A stretch of 64,000 nucleotides of DNA from Epiperipatus broadwayi (Eukaryota; Onychophora; Udeonychophora; Euonychophora; Peripatidae), in assembly GCA_028023455.1 (NCBI GenBank), contig JAQFVV010013330.1, forward strand, positions 1-64,000. The letters run 5' to 3'. The position numbers and the translations under genes were made by a program. Numbering within the stretch: position 1 is the stretch's first letter; the number at the start of each line of letters is the position of its first letter. This document shows positions 48,121-58,802 of this stretch, piece by piece. The notes under the pieces are model-generated. The model had not been told where the DNA came from and made no database searches. It saw only the letters and a list, made by a program, of their open reading frames with translations.

Positions 48121-49100
48121 AATGAAAACACACAAAAACAACCCAAACAAACAAAACCCCCCCCCCACACCCACACCCAACAGGAAAACCAAGCACCAGA
48201 CACACCAACCACAAAAAAACAGCAAAACCCCACAACACCGGCAAACAGAGAACAAGACAGAAGAAAAACCCACAACACCACCAAACCCCAAAGTCGCCCG
48301 CAGGAGGGTGGACGAGAGCACGCAGAGGGGATTTGATCCAAGACAGACAGGCCCAGACCAAAGCCCCACGCGAGCCAAGCCAGAAAAGGGGGAGAGAGAG
48401 GATAGAAGGGATTTACACAACCCACCATGCCGTTGCAGGGAACAGGAGCGTTACAGGAAGAAGGAAAGGAAGTGAGAATAACACCGCAAAGGAAGGGGGA
48501 GGGTAAAAGACCAAAGACACCAAAAGGGGCGGAGTCAGACCCAACTTTAAGCATGAGCTAGATGAAAATATTTTGTGTTTTCATCATTCTCAAGTTTAGA
48601 GTAAGAGAGAAAAGGGGTGAGAGGGATAGACCAAGACAGACACCCCCCAAAGCCCCCCCCAACCGAAGGGAATGGAGAGAGGCATAGATAGGGATTTACA
48701 CCTTTATCATGATACCTTTTAGCAGGGCAAGTAGGAGAGTTTTGCTTTTCCGGTAAGGGATGGAAAGGAAGTGAGCTTAAGGTTTAACACTAATCCGCCT
48801 AATAGGATAGGGTGGCTATGGTTGTAAAAGAGCCAAAGACACCAAAATGTAGGGGCTGAACTGAGTTCAGACCCATAGACTATTAGCTTTGAGCTTGATG
48901 AAAATATTTTTGTGTTTTCATTCTTCTCTGTTTGTAGTTAGGAGAAAAGGGGTTGCTGAGGGTGCATGACCTAAGACGTGGGCTCAGACCAAAGCCCTCC
49001 TGGGCACAAGCCGAAAGCGGGGAAGAGGAGATAGAAGGGATTTCAGCCTCACCGAACCGTTTCAGGGGAACGAGGTTGTTCAAGCGGAAGTTTATATTTA
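48121..49100 (+). repeat. GC-rich array of three SINE-like units
   Basis: Landmarks recur in the same order at intervals of about 285-345 bp: 'tagaagggattt(ac/cag)' at 48402, 48686 and 49032; 'ccaaagacaccaaaa' at 48512 and 48833; 'gatgaaaatatttttgtgttttcat' at 48558 and 48896. In the third unit, ggttgctgagggtgcatgac followed by CTAAGACGTGGGCTCAGACC resembles the tRNA-Leu-like head of the SINE at 18.7 kb. The first unit begins with a 170-bp A+C-rich stretch containing a C-run (48159-48167). Base composition and strand bias are very unlike the rest of the window. A 165-codon minus-strand frame (48554-48057) is a by-product of the composition. Confidence 0.65.
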
Positions 49101-49635
49101 TCAATCATCTTTTTTTGTACATCAAATTTTTACATTTCAACTTTATACTGTACTATAAATCTAATAAGTAAATGCCCTTTTTTACTGTACATAAATATGT
49201 ATGATTTTTAAGAAAATAGTTTACACTTTTACAAATCATTATACTTGTACCTAAAGTTATTGTGCACAATAGTATCACTTTATTGCTTCTTTTCCAAATA
49301 TAACTATAATTATTTTGTTTTCACAAGTCTATTAACTTTTAACAAGCCAGCTGTAACACTGCTTAATGTTGCAAGCTTTATTAGATTTTCTAAAAAAAGA
49401 AAACCAATTACTGATAACAAATTTAATTCTTATTTTATAAGTATTGTAGGTATAGGTAATAAAATAAAACTACATTAATGTAAAAATAGTATGTGATATG
49501 TTGGACTATTTCCATCATCTGTCATTAAATGTTGAATGCAAAGAAAATTTTAAACTTTATATAAACTTTTCAAATACAAATAACTCGATAGTAATAGCAT
49601 ACAAATAGACAATACAGGTGAGTAATTACACAATC

Positions 49636-49743
49636 TGGCCTGATCAATGACAATTTAGCATAGGAGTTGAACTTACACCTTATATTCGAGGATCTATAGG
49701 TATAAGTTCATCTATGTTAAATTGTCATTGGTCAGGCCTGTAG
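49636..49743. repeat. Perfect-ended hairpin inside the composite element
   Basis: ggcctgatcaatgacaattt (49636 onward) pairs with aaattgtcattggtcaggcc (49719-49738), and the pairing continues through 'agcatagg-gttgaacttacacctta' to a short loop. The arms are about 45 bp. Confidence 0.8.
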
Positions 49744-50148
49744 TGTTTTGTAAAATGGCAGACATGTTTGTGCACTCCAGAAAAAACTAGAATTTATTCG
49801 TAAGGCTATTTTTAGATCGTGCTCTGATAGCTGAGGAATTTAATTAGTGCATTGACATAATGGCGATCGACAATTCCTAGAAATATTTGCTAATTACAAA
49901 TGTTTCTAGATAAGAGATGTTACCTTATTGGTCAGTGCATTGATTGATCGTTGCAGTTGTCAGAGAGCGATAAGAAGACTGGGTAACATCTAGCAGTGTA
50001 ACATAGAGAGCAGTAGAGAGTCAAGCAGTATTGAATAAGCAGTAGTTAAGTAGAGATATCTCGCATCAGTGCTGGCGGTTAATGATCAGCACCCAGTGGA
50101 AATGTAGTTCACGGGTGTAGCTGAAAGAGATCGCAGCGGAGATATTGC

Positions 50149-50394
50149 ATTCATTGGAGAGCTTCGTTGCAGACCAATTCATTGGAGAGCTTCGTTGCAG
50201 ACCAATTCGTTTGGAGATCTTCGTGGCAGACCAATTCATTGGAGAGCATTCGTTGCAGACCATTTCAGCAGAGAGATTGCAGACCAATTCGTTGGAGAGC
50301 TTCGTTGCAGACCAATTCGTTGGAGAGCATTCATTGCAGACCAATTCGTTGGAGAGCTTTGTTGCAGACCGATTCGTTGGAGAGCACTCATTGG
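50149..50394 (+). repeat. 28-bp minisatellite, about 8.7 copies
   Basis: Units of 28-29 bp (one of 24 bp) of the form attcRttggagagcttcgttgcagacca. Because the unit is not a multiple of three and has no stop in any plus frame, all three frames stay open together (FVADQFIGE, LQTNSLES and so on). Not a gene. Confidence 0.9.
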
Positions 50395-50529
50395 AAAAGA
50401 ACAGCGTGGGAATTGTATAACGTTATTTGCTGACCGCACAGTATGACTTGCAGTTATAACATTGGCACAGTTGTAATTGTGGATATAACAAGGCCAGCAA
50501 CATCTGAAGAAGAATGGAGAATAATAATA

Positions 50530-51418
50530 CACCTGGGTCTCATTTTATGCGGATTATTTTAATGCGATTTTGAAGTTACGCGATTCATGTTTCTTCTTAA
50601 TATCCTTCATATTTCACTATATTTATTAGATATCAAGAAATTTAAATTATTAATAACTTATTTTGACTTTAAATACTTTTTTTTCTTTCAAAAATATAAT
50701 GTTATATTAGCAGCTTACGTTAATATGGCCATAAGCTGTATTTAGAATCTTAACTTCTATGTAAATAACCTATTTATACTAATGAGTAAATAATAATAAT
50801 AGATTTATACATACGTATAAAAATATCGCAATAAATTTTCAAAAATTTTAAACTTTTAAAATGTATTTTGTTAAATATTAACAGAAATAAATATTTTTTT
50901 TAGATTTTTAAAATAAATAATAACAAAGATTTTATTGATTTTATAAACTGAAAATAATTTTTCGAATGATAATGTCTAATCTTTTTGTTTTCATTGCATC
51001 TCATTTTTTTAATATAGAAACAGCACAAGACTGGAAGTGGCACTAGTTATACAAGACGTCATGAATCTGATTTCGTATTAGTTCACAAATGAACTCATTG
51101 TAAAGTTGTGGTAATGATTAAAATATGTATGAAAAAATGTAAAATTAAATACTGTAGTTAATAAAAAAAGTAAAAAAAGTTTGTCTTATATTAATTTTTT
51201 ATATATATTTGAAATTTTTTATTAGTGATACTTTATTTCCTTATTTTTTTAATGTGAATTTTAAAGTAATTTTTTTGTTGCTTTGCTTTTATGCCAATTT
51301 CAGAAAATTATGGGAACCTATCCCCATTTTTCAAGGTAAGTTACGTTTATTTTTGTGCGATTTCTTTTGTGCACGTTTTCTGAGGAACCTATCTACCGCG
51401 TAAAACGAGACCCAGGTG
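50530..51418. mobile_element. pogo/Tigger-like MITE, copy 2, 889 bp
   Basis: Ends CACCTGGGTCTCATTTTATG (50530) and inverted CACCTGGGTCTCGTTTTACG (51418), flanked by TA (50528-50529, 51419-51420). It is homologous to 43605-44541 at both ends (atttttaaagttacgcgattc-type start, ttttctgaggaacctatcta near the end). It inserted into the composite element and is younger than it. No transposase. Confidence 0.85.
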
Positions 51419-51592
51419 TACTCAAAATGTTGTGTAATTACTAACCTGTCTTATCTGTTTGTATGCTATTATTAACAAGTTGTTTGTATTTGAAAAGTTT
51501 AAATAAAATTTAAAATTTTCTATACATTTAACATTTAATGATAGATGATGGAAATAGTCCAACATATTATCACATACTATTATTATATTAAT

Positions 51593-53235
51593 CATTTTTT
51601 CAATTATGTTAAAAGAATTCTGATTTTAATTAATAGTTAAAAGATTAGTTAATGTTGATTTTTTTTCTTTTTTAATATAACATTTATGATATGTTATTTA
51701 ATTATATATTCAGTTAAAGATAAAGCGCAAGATAATTATAAGTTTCCCCACTGCAGAGCAAAGTTCTCTTTAGTTTCCTTTACAGTGAAATAATGAAAGA
51801 GAAAACAAATCAATGTCAATTGGTAATGATGTTTGTGTTCTTCCTTTCTAACTAATAGTAATTAGACAATCATTTATTAAAAAATAATTCAGTGATTTTC
51901 TGGTTTGCCAATGGGTTGGCATCTTGTAAGAACAATTCTAAACCTGTTTGAAAATTATTAGCTACTTATATTTGAATTTCAGATTTTGGGTATAACAGGC
52001 TCATACCTACACTACAAAACTCATCTATATATATATGTAGCATTTCATTTATACAGTAACAAATTTTTAAACATTCTTTTATGCTAGAGCCTGTATTTTT
52101 TTAATAATGTAAATTTTTAAATAAATTATGACCACATTAAATGCATTTGATTAAAACCACACCCTATTATAGCACTAGTATTAAATTATTTATGAATCTA
52201 GAATAAAATGGTTTAAAACTTATGTTGAAAAACATTGGCTTAAATTGTTTTAGAAAACTTTTATTTCACATAATGCATTATAAATTTGTTTAGATCATCA
52301 CATTACTATGAAATCAACATCATAGGAAATTACCATACTTTATCATGACTGGGTGGTAAAATGTGTTTCTTGCTATAACTAATTAAACAGAAAGCTTTTT
52401 ATTTATATGTTTGTGTACGTTATTTTTTTCTGTTTATATTTTAGATCATTTCTAAAATGTCTTAAGTTGCAATATTAATCATCTGTCATTATTAAGATTT
52501 TACTCAAAACTTAAATATTAGTATACTCATTTTCTAGATCAATAAATGTTTTATGATATACTTTTCGGCTTAATTGTTCTGAATTTAAACTCCTCTTCTT
52601 TCTCTTAGCTTGTTTCTCTAAGCTGCCCAACAACTAGATATTTAATACTATTTCCAATTACTTTTTATTTGCTGCTAAAGAATGCTTTTCTAACTGGGAA
52701 TTAGAAACTGTCAAAACTCATTCTCTAAGCATAATACTATTTGCAATTACTTTGTATTTATTGCTGAAGAATGATTTACTGATTGAGGATTAGAAACTGT
52801 CAAAACTGATTTGTCTGCTTTTATTTGTAAAGTTCATGAACATATAAATATGACAAGTGGCTTTATAATAACAAATTCATGGAAATTACATACTTCTTAA
52901 ATAAATATTGACAGAACTTGTTTTATAGTGAGTAGTGCAACCATCTGTTGTACTTATGTTCTGTATTAGGCTGGATGAATTTTGGAAATTTTTTAATCAC
53001 AAGCAACTTTAGCATTTTTTTCTACAGGTGGCCAACCCAACTAGATTTAAATTAACAGTCAGTTTTCTGACAAAAACAAAATAAAAATTATAATTGTAAT
53101 ATGATCTGAGTTTACTACTGATTGGGGGGGGGTGGGTACTTCTACAGGCATTAATGTCATAATTTATTTTTTTGTGATTTTTTAAACATTTCTTTATATA
53201 TATGCATTTATTAAGGATTTAAAGTGTATATGTAC
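51593..53235. other. Sideroflexin intron 1, mostly unrecognised
   Basis: A+T-rich intron DNA. Apart from the tandem duplication at 52643 and a G-run near 53115 nothing stands out. Confidence 0.5.
52643..52820. repeat. 89-bp tandem duplication
   Basis: Two diverged copies starting at 52643 and 52732, sharing taatactattt-caattacttt and ggaattagaaactgtcaaaact-like ends. Older than the 73-bp duplication at 29.2 kb, judging by divergence. Confidence 0.75.
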
Positions 53236-53239
53236 ACAT

Positions 53240-53422
53240 TGTAACATTTTTCCCGTTTTGCTAGATTTTGTTAGGCCTTTTTTTACACACTATTAAGCGA
53301 AAATTAATCAATATTTTGTTGCTATTTCCAAACACATAGCTATATTTCCTGATTAACTTTCACTTAATAGTATGTAAAAAAAAGACCTAACAGAATCTAG
53401 AAAAACAGGAAAAATGTTACTA
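53240..53422. repeat. 183-bp hairpin made from the LTR outer end
   Basis: tgtaacatttttcccgtttt...gattttgttaggcc pairs with its inverted copy at 53350-53420 (gacctaacagaatctagaaa...ggaaaaatgttac). The arms are about 75 bp. Confidence 0.8.
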
Positions 53423-53426
53423 TGGT

Positions 53427-53444
53427 GCCCCACATTGTGTGCCA
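53427..53444 (-). other. Degenerate primer-binding site, tRNA-Lys(1,2) type
   Basis: The minus strand reads TGGCACACAATGTGGGGC; 15 of 18 bases equal the Lys1,2 primer site of LTR element 1. It lies directly inside the LTR, which supports the element's minus orientation. Confidence 0.7.
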
Positions 53445-55130
53445 TCGTAATGGTTTTCACATTTTAATAGATTCTGGTAGGCCTTTTTTTTGCACACTGT
53501 TAAGTGAAAGTTAATCAAGCTATGGATAAGCAAACATTTTGTTCCTATTTCCAAAAACATAGCTATATTTTCTGATTAACTGGTCTACTAATTATTGTGA
53601 TTGGAATTGCCAATGAAGTTAGTTTTAATTTATAAGAGAGCGCCATAGTCAATAGACTCCTAACTTCCTTGTATCCCATAATTTTGACGCAAGTAACTAA
53701 AAGATCAGGGTTATGCTTTCATGTAATTATTTTTTTTTAGGGGATATTAAATTATACACTCAAATCCTAATAAACTAACATTAATAAATTTAATAACTAA
53801 GATTAATAATGCACAATGAAAAGTTGATATTAGAAATAAATATTTTATTCTAACAAATTAAAATATTTAAAGATAAATTATTAATAAGTTGGAAAGACTG
53901 CATGCATGCTAATCCAGACATGAATCAATTAATTAAAACAGTTTATATTACACTTAGATTTCTTAGGTAAACAAAAATCTCTTGAATAACAACATTTAAT
54001 GTCTATCAGGATTATATTATAAGCTTATTGGAGAAAGGTTTGCAAACGCCTAATTTAGTCATAATCGGGACTAGTTAATCTTAGCTTATCGGTAAGTTTA
54101 GCGAGTTTATGAAGATTGTTGATTACCTTGCATAGTTTTTCGTGAGATAGAATGAGCTCGTGGCCATTGGTTTTAACTTGTTCTTGATCCTGGTTCTAAA
54201 GGTTAGTCACGAAAGTTTTTCTGGGGTTGACGTCTTCATGATGAACGATGTCAAAAGCTTCGATCCACTCCAGCATGATGAATTATTTCAGCATAGAGTA
54301 TTCCTGGATTTTTCATGACCCTGATCATACTGGTATTCTTCCTTTTATATTAGAGGTCCGGTTTTCAGACTTCTGTGCATATTTTCTTTTGTCCTTTTAT
54401 CAACATACAAGCTAATAATCTTGTACATTCTTTTTTAAATTTAATTTACAAATTCTTTTTTTTTAAACATAATTCGGCCATCTTTAATTAGCTTCCAAAA
54501 AGGTTTACTGATTGTAATCTGCGTGTCTTTTATTCTTTCTTATTTTAACTTTTATTTTTAATTACATAAAAAAAAAATATGAACGAAAAATGTAACTTTC
54601 ATTTGTACGTTTAAAAAAAAAATTACACAAACTAAAAAAAAATTTTAATTGCGTCTTTTAATAAGTTCACTAAATTTATTTTTTCTTTTAGCTTTTACCA
54701 ACTGCCAATATATTTGTATCATATATAAATAAACGGTACAACATATATGCATTAACTTGCTTGTATCCACTGATGGAACATTAACTTGCTTGTATCTGCT
54801 GATGGAACTGTCAGTTTATGATTGTTTTTCATCTTTTATTAATTCTCTGAAATTAATAACTTCATGTGATTAAATTAGAAATACTATATTTGAAAATACT
54901 ATATTTGAAAACCAAGTATTTATTTATTAGTTTTTTTTTTGTTCCAAAATATCTCATTGAATTTATTTTAGATCAACTATTATTTATATTTTTACTTTTA
55001 TGTTCATTTTAGCAGGGTTTTTTTATAGTTTTTTTTTAATCATTTAATAAATCTGATCATAAGATATTCTTAATGTATTTAAAATTTTATTTCATGCATA
55101 TGAATGTGATTTTTTTTTCTAATCCTTTAG

Positions 55131-55301
55131 GAAAAAAGAATTTATGCCAGGATTAACAGAAGAAAAGTTATGGCATGCTAAACATGTTTATGATTCAGCA
55201 TTTCATCCAGATACAGGTGAAAAAATGATTTTAATTGGTCGGATGTCTGCTCAAGTACCGATGAATATGACTATAACTGGATGCATGATGACATTCTATA
55301 A
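55131..55301 (+). CDS. SFXN: Sideroflexin exon 2
   Basis: 171 bp; acceptor ...CCTTTAG, donor AA|GTAATT. Encodes [20 protein letters not shown], then the family signature [20 protein letters not shown] (the HPDTGEKM motif), then [16 protein letters not shown], the first conserved membrane segment. Joins exon 1 through a split Arg codon. In vertebrate SFXN1 the region before this reads RQGIVPPGL; here it is RKKEFMPGL. Confidence 0.95.
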
Positions 55302-56560
55302 GTAATTAAAGTAGTATTGATTCATTTTTCTAATATTAAATTTTTATATCTGGAAACAGGAGGTTAAGCTTGAGTTCAAACCTTAAACAGTGTTTTGACT
55401 TTCCAGGTTTTTAGCTTGAATAGTAACTGGTGCTTGATGCATACCGGCATTACTTTTAGCTTTGAATTGTAAGTCTCTTTGATAAAAGAAAAATCCAGAA
55501 ATCGGTTGGAAATATACAATTTTACTGATTACTCAGCTTTACTACAGATAACATTAGAAAGGAGAACGGCTCTTTTATCATATAGAAAAGAATGAATTAA
55601 TAGTTGAACCAAAACAAGTAATAACAACACAAAATGACATTATGTTAAAAAGTTTATCGCACAATTGAAAAGTATAGAGTTTAAGCCCATTTTAGGATTT
55701 TGAACATCTTCAGTTAAGTCTGGAAAAGATAAAGTTGACATTTTAAAGTGAGATATTTTTAAGAATTTTTTACTTTTATAATTTTTCTACTATAATTTCA
55801 TCTGTTCAAAATGGATCTACAAAGCATTCATTTGTCCATATCTTTGAGATAAATCATTAAATTATGATCAAATTTTAATGCTAGGAATTAAATCTTTTCA
55901 AATTGCTTCCATTTTTTTTTTTTTATTGTGAAAAGGAATCCAAGTTATATTTTTCTTTATTAAAAGTATGTAAATAATATTTTAATTTGCGAAGCGCAGA
56001 TAGTTGAAAATTGAAATAACTTGAGATCCTGCTGAATCTCACTGCACTCGTTAAAATACGTATACGACAGCCAATCAGAATGTCATGATAGCCATCTAAA
56101 CAACAATCAAATCCAAACACACAACAAAGATTTTACAAGAAAAAAGCCAATCAGAATGTCATAATAGCCATCTAAACAACAATCATGACATATACGTATT
56201 TATTAAAAGTAATAATTTGATTTAAATCTTAATGAGGAGGGCGGGAACTGTTTGGTTTTTAATTATTTTATAAAATCCATTGATATACTAATTTATTGGT
56301 AAAATCTGGATATGTACTCCCATATTTGAAATAGGATTCTAGATTCAAATGATAAACAAGATCCATATTGTAGTATTATATATATAAGATTGTTATAAAG
56401 ACATATCCTAATTTTTCTGAGCAATATTTTTGCCTTAGAATTTAGTTTTACAAATGTTTTAAGAAATTAAATTATAAGGTGAATAAAGCTTAGACTATTG
56501 TTTAGCTTGAGTTTTAAATGCCAGACAAATTTGAGACTTATATATAAAAAGTAGGTCATA
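55302..56560. other. Sideroflexin intron 2, unrecognised part
   Basis: A+T-rich. A segment at 55350-55560 is richer in G+C with repeated 'agcttgaRTt' motifs and may be an old SINE; not assigned. A tandem duplication is annotated at 56069. Confidence 0.4.
56069..56184. repeat. Two 40-bp direct repeats, 76 bp apart
   Basis: agccaatcagaatgtcatga...gccatctaaacaacaatca at 56069-56109 recurs at 56145-56184 with one difference. Inverted 'tacgtat' motifs flank the pair (56058, 56193). Duplicated CCAAT-type sequence in intron 2. Confidence 0.85.
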
Positions 56561-56569
56561 TAGACAGGA

Positions 56570-57195
56570 ACCATCTTCCCACCTGGATTTTTATTTTGTT
56601 AGTTAGAGCAATCTACTACAAGCCTAAGTAATCAATTGCTACTATATGGTATTATAATATTCACATCCACAAATTGGTTTCTGATTTTTGCCTTTATCAA
56701 TGAGACTGATTCATCTAGCAAAGTACTGTTTACTCTCTTTATACTATTCAAATCAATAGCCTGAAATTCAAAATAACAATGAACTTTTGAATCCATTATC
56801 TTTTCATCTGGAATCAATAGATAGTAGATGGTATATTGCAATGATATTCATACTGCAAACTGATTTCTGATTTCTTCATCAGTAAAGACTGATTCAAAAC
56901 AAGAACTAAGGTTTTTATGCATTTAGAAAACATTTTTTACTCACTTTATACTAGTTAATTGTTATTTGAATTTCATGCTATTGCTTTGAATAATATAAAG
57001 AAGTATAAGGCAGTTGCTAGAGCCATGAAAGCATTGATTCTAGCTTTGAATCAGTCATCACTGATGAAGGTAAAAGTCAGATACCAGTCTAAGGATGTGA
57101 ATATTATAGCACTATACCATCTAACATTCATTAATTATTTAGACTTACAATAGATAGGTTTAACTAACAAAGTAAAATCCAGATGAGGAGATAGT
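56570..57195. repeat. Three SINE-like copies, one inverted, forming a foldback
   Basis: Copy 1 (56570-56785) and copy 2 (56800-56960) run in one direction, copy 3 (56965-57195) in the other; copies 1 and 3 are inverted repeats over about 210 bp. Read on the plus strand, copy 3 has a tRNA-like head (cagttgctagagccatgaaa, then a B-box-like gctttgaatcagtc) followed by CACTGATGAAGGTAAAAGTC and GATGTGAATATTATAG. The latter block resembles the region after the tRNA-Leu-like head at 18.77 kb. Intron 2 of sideroflexin. Confidence 0.65.
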
Positions 57196-57775
57196 TTTTG
57201 CCTACGTAAACTGTTTATTTAAAATTTTTTTACAGACATTTAAAACCCAATCTAAACAATGCTTTAGAAACCTTAGTTTTATGTCCTTATAGATTTCTTT
57301 TTTCTTTTGACTAGAAAGATTAATATCAACATCACATGACTTTTTCAACTTATGTCATATGCTTCCAAGAGTAATCATTTACATATGGATTGCAGCATTT
57401 TGCATTGTGAACTAGAAAATTAAAATTTTGTTTGAATACAAATTTCTAATTGTTTTATTTTGCTTACTATTTTTTTTTTTTTCTGATAATGGCTAAGTGA
57501 ATCAGCAGATTTGGAGAAACTGAATATAACAGCCATTCTGTATTTTACTATAAAGTAATACTTATTAATCATTTTAAATAAAAAATGAAAGAACAGCATT
57601 ATGAAAATCAATGGAATACCATATATAGTAATAATATTACAAAATGACCAACAAAAGACTTTGTGAATTGACATTATTATTGTTTTTCTAAGAAAAGCTA
57701 TTTTTTTTAAATTATTATTTAAGCTATATTTAAAGTTTTTTTCTGTATAATTACTCATCTATTGTATTTTATTAG

Positions 57776-57874
57776 GACAACTCCTGCTGTCATTTTCTGG
57801 CAATGGGTGAATCAGTCTTTCAATGCTATAGTTAATTATACTAATCGAAGTGGAGATTCTCCTATTCCTCTTTC
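57776..57874 (+). CDS. SFXN: Sideroflexin exon 3
   Basis: 99 bp; acceptor TATTAG, donor TC|GTAAGA. Encodes [20 protein letters not shown] and [12 protein letters not shown]. The [17 protein letters not shown] block is one of the most conserved sideroflexin signatures. It links to exon 2 through a split Lys codon. Confidence 0.95.
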
Positions 57875-57983
57875 GTAAGACATTTTAAATTTATATATAT
57901 ATACTTTTATTGTTGATGTATGTATACACATATAGTTCTTTGTTTAGTTATAAATGAATTGTAAAATATATATTTTTTAATAG

Positions 57984-58059
57984 CCAGTTAGGTATTTCTT
58001 ATGTAGCAGCAACTGGTGGTGCACTTGTCACAGCATTAGGTCTTAATAGCTTAGTTAAG
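57984..58059 (+). CDS. SFXN: Sideroflexin exon 4
   Basis: 76 bp; acceptor TTAATAG, donor GTGAGT. Encodes QLGISYVAATGGALVTALGL plus NSLVK, a conserved hydrophobic segment (the family shows YV-AT-GAV-TALGLN). Intron 3 is only 109 bp, the one short intron here. Confidence 0.95.
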
Positions 58060-58732
58060 GTGAGTGAAATTATATTGATGTATTTTTAACTTTTGTATGA
58101 TTGTTAATAGTTATTACAGAAAATTGGTGTGTAAATCATAGTATATTTTTTATTTCAATGGCTAGTATTTTTTTCAAAATAAATTATTACTTGGGAAATC
58201 TTGTATATTGGTATTACTGTATTTTAAATATTTTGAATATTATTTAGTATATACATATAAAAAAAAATTTAAAACTAAGTGTTTAATTTTTATTAGATTA
58301 TTACCATTATTTATTTGTTTAAAAGTATAAATTTTTATTTTATCTTAAAGCTTGTGAATCTCTTGCATAAATTTTTTAAAAACTCTACAAAGTATTTCTT
58401 TATATTTTTAAAGAACCTCCAATATATTGCATCAACACGTGATTACATTCACCTCTTTGCAATTAAAAAAGTGAATTTTTTTACAAAAAAAAAATTAAGA
58501 AACTGCTAATTCATACTTTGTTAGGTATCATTGAGTCTATATATATATAGTCATCATTATGTCACAGTTACTGAGAAGTTTTGATAATTTTTGATCTATA
58601 ATTTTATTTTTATTTATATAAATAAGTATAGAGGATTTGAACTCAGATTTTCAAGCACCCTTCAACTATCCACACTATGTCATACAACTGATACACATGA
58701 CCACACACATGTAGAAAAGATAAATAATCACC

Positions 58733-58802
58733 AATATACGTATTTCATGCTAAACCAGTACTCATCAATTGGTCCAGATTATCATCTCCCACACATATAT
58801 AA
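58733..58802 (-). ncRNA. Hammerhead-ribozyme-like motif, copy A
   Basis: The minus strand gives a stem III strand ATATGTGT, a stem I-like hairpin GGAGATGATAATCTGGACC, the core TTGATGA (first base C replaced by T), stem II GTACT-GGTTT-AGCAT with one mismatch, GAAA, then ATACGTATAT pairing with the first strand. The order is that of a type III-open hammerhead arrangement. Position 17 is G where A, C or U is needed, and C3 is lost, so it is probably inactive. Confidence 0.5.

Larger units (their letters stand above)
49474..51592. mobile_element. Composite element with 160-bp terminal inverted repeats
   Basis: Segments 49474-49635 and 51429-51592 are inverted copies of each other (atgttggactatttccatca against tgatggaaatagtccaacat, continuing outward to attaat and inward to tgtgtaattac). 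Between them lie a 110-bp hairpin (49636-49743), a moderately G+C-rich block (49790-50150), a 28-bp minisatellite and a complete pogo-like MITE. Without the MITE the element is about 1.2 kb. No transposase. It looks like a foldback or non-autonomous DNA element of unknown superfamily, in sideroflexin intron 1. Confidence 0.65.
53236..54744 (-). mobile_element. Folded-back derivative of LTR family 3, 4-bp target duplication ACAT
   Basis: The unit TGTAACATTTTTCC (53240) to GGTACA (54740) is flanked by ACAT on both sides. From 53445 to 54740 it is an LTR homologous to 30790-33788. A primer-site-like TGGCACACAATGTGGGGC (53427-53444, minus) adjoins it. The left part, 53240-53422, is a hairpin whose two arms are both the LTR's outer end, one of them inverted. 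So the interior is gone and the second LTR is reduced to a folded stub, yet the target duplication is intact. Confidence 0.75.

Noticed and set aside
48057-48554. 165-codon minus-strand frame (and 101- and 91-codon frames beside it)
   Set aside because: Driven by the GC-rich, low-complexity SINE-like array; Cys/Trp/Gly/Val-rich in several frames at once, no domain.
50066-50532. Several 83-98-codon frames on both strands
   Set aside because: By-products of the 28-bp minisatellite, which has no stops in any plus frame.
56069-56184. Spaced direct repeats as a CRISPR array
   Set aside because: Only two repeats, eukaryotic intron context.
57055-57085. CTGATGA in the 57-kb SINE as a hammerhead ribozyme
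   Set aside because: GAAA is GATA in this copy and the intervening bases do not form a stem II.
57420-57758. 112-codon minus-strand frame in sideroflexin intron 2
   Set aside because: A+T-driven composition, Ile/Phe/Lys-rich, no motif, ends near the exon 3 acceptor.
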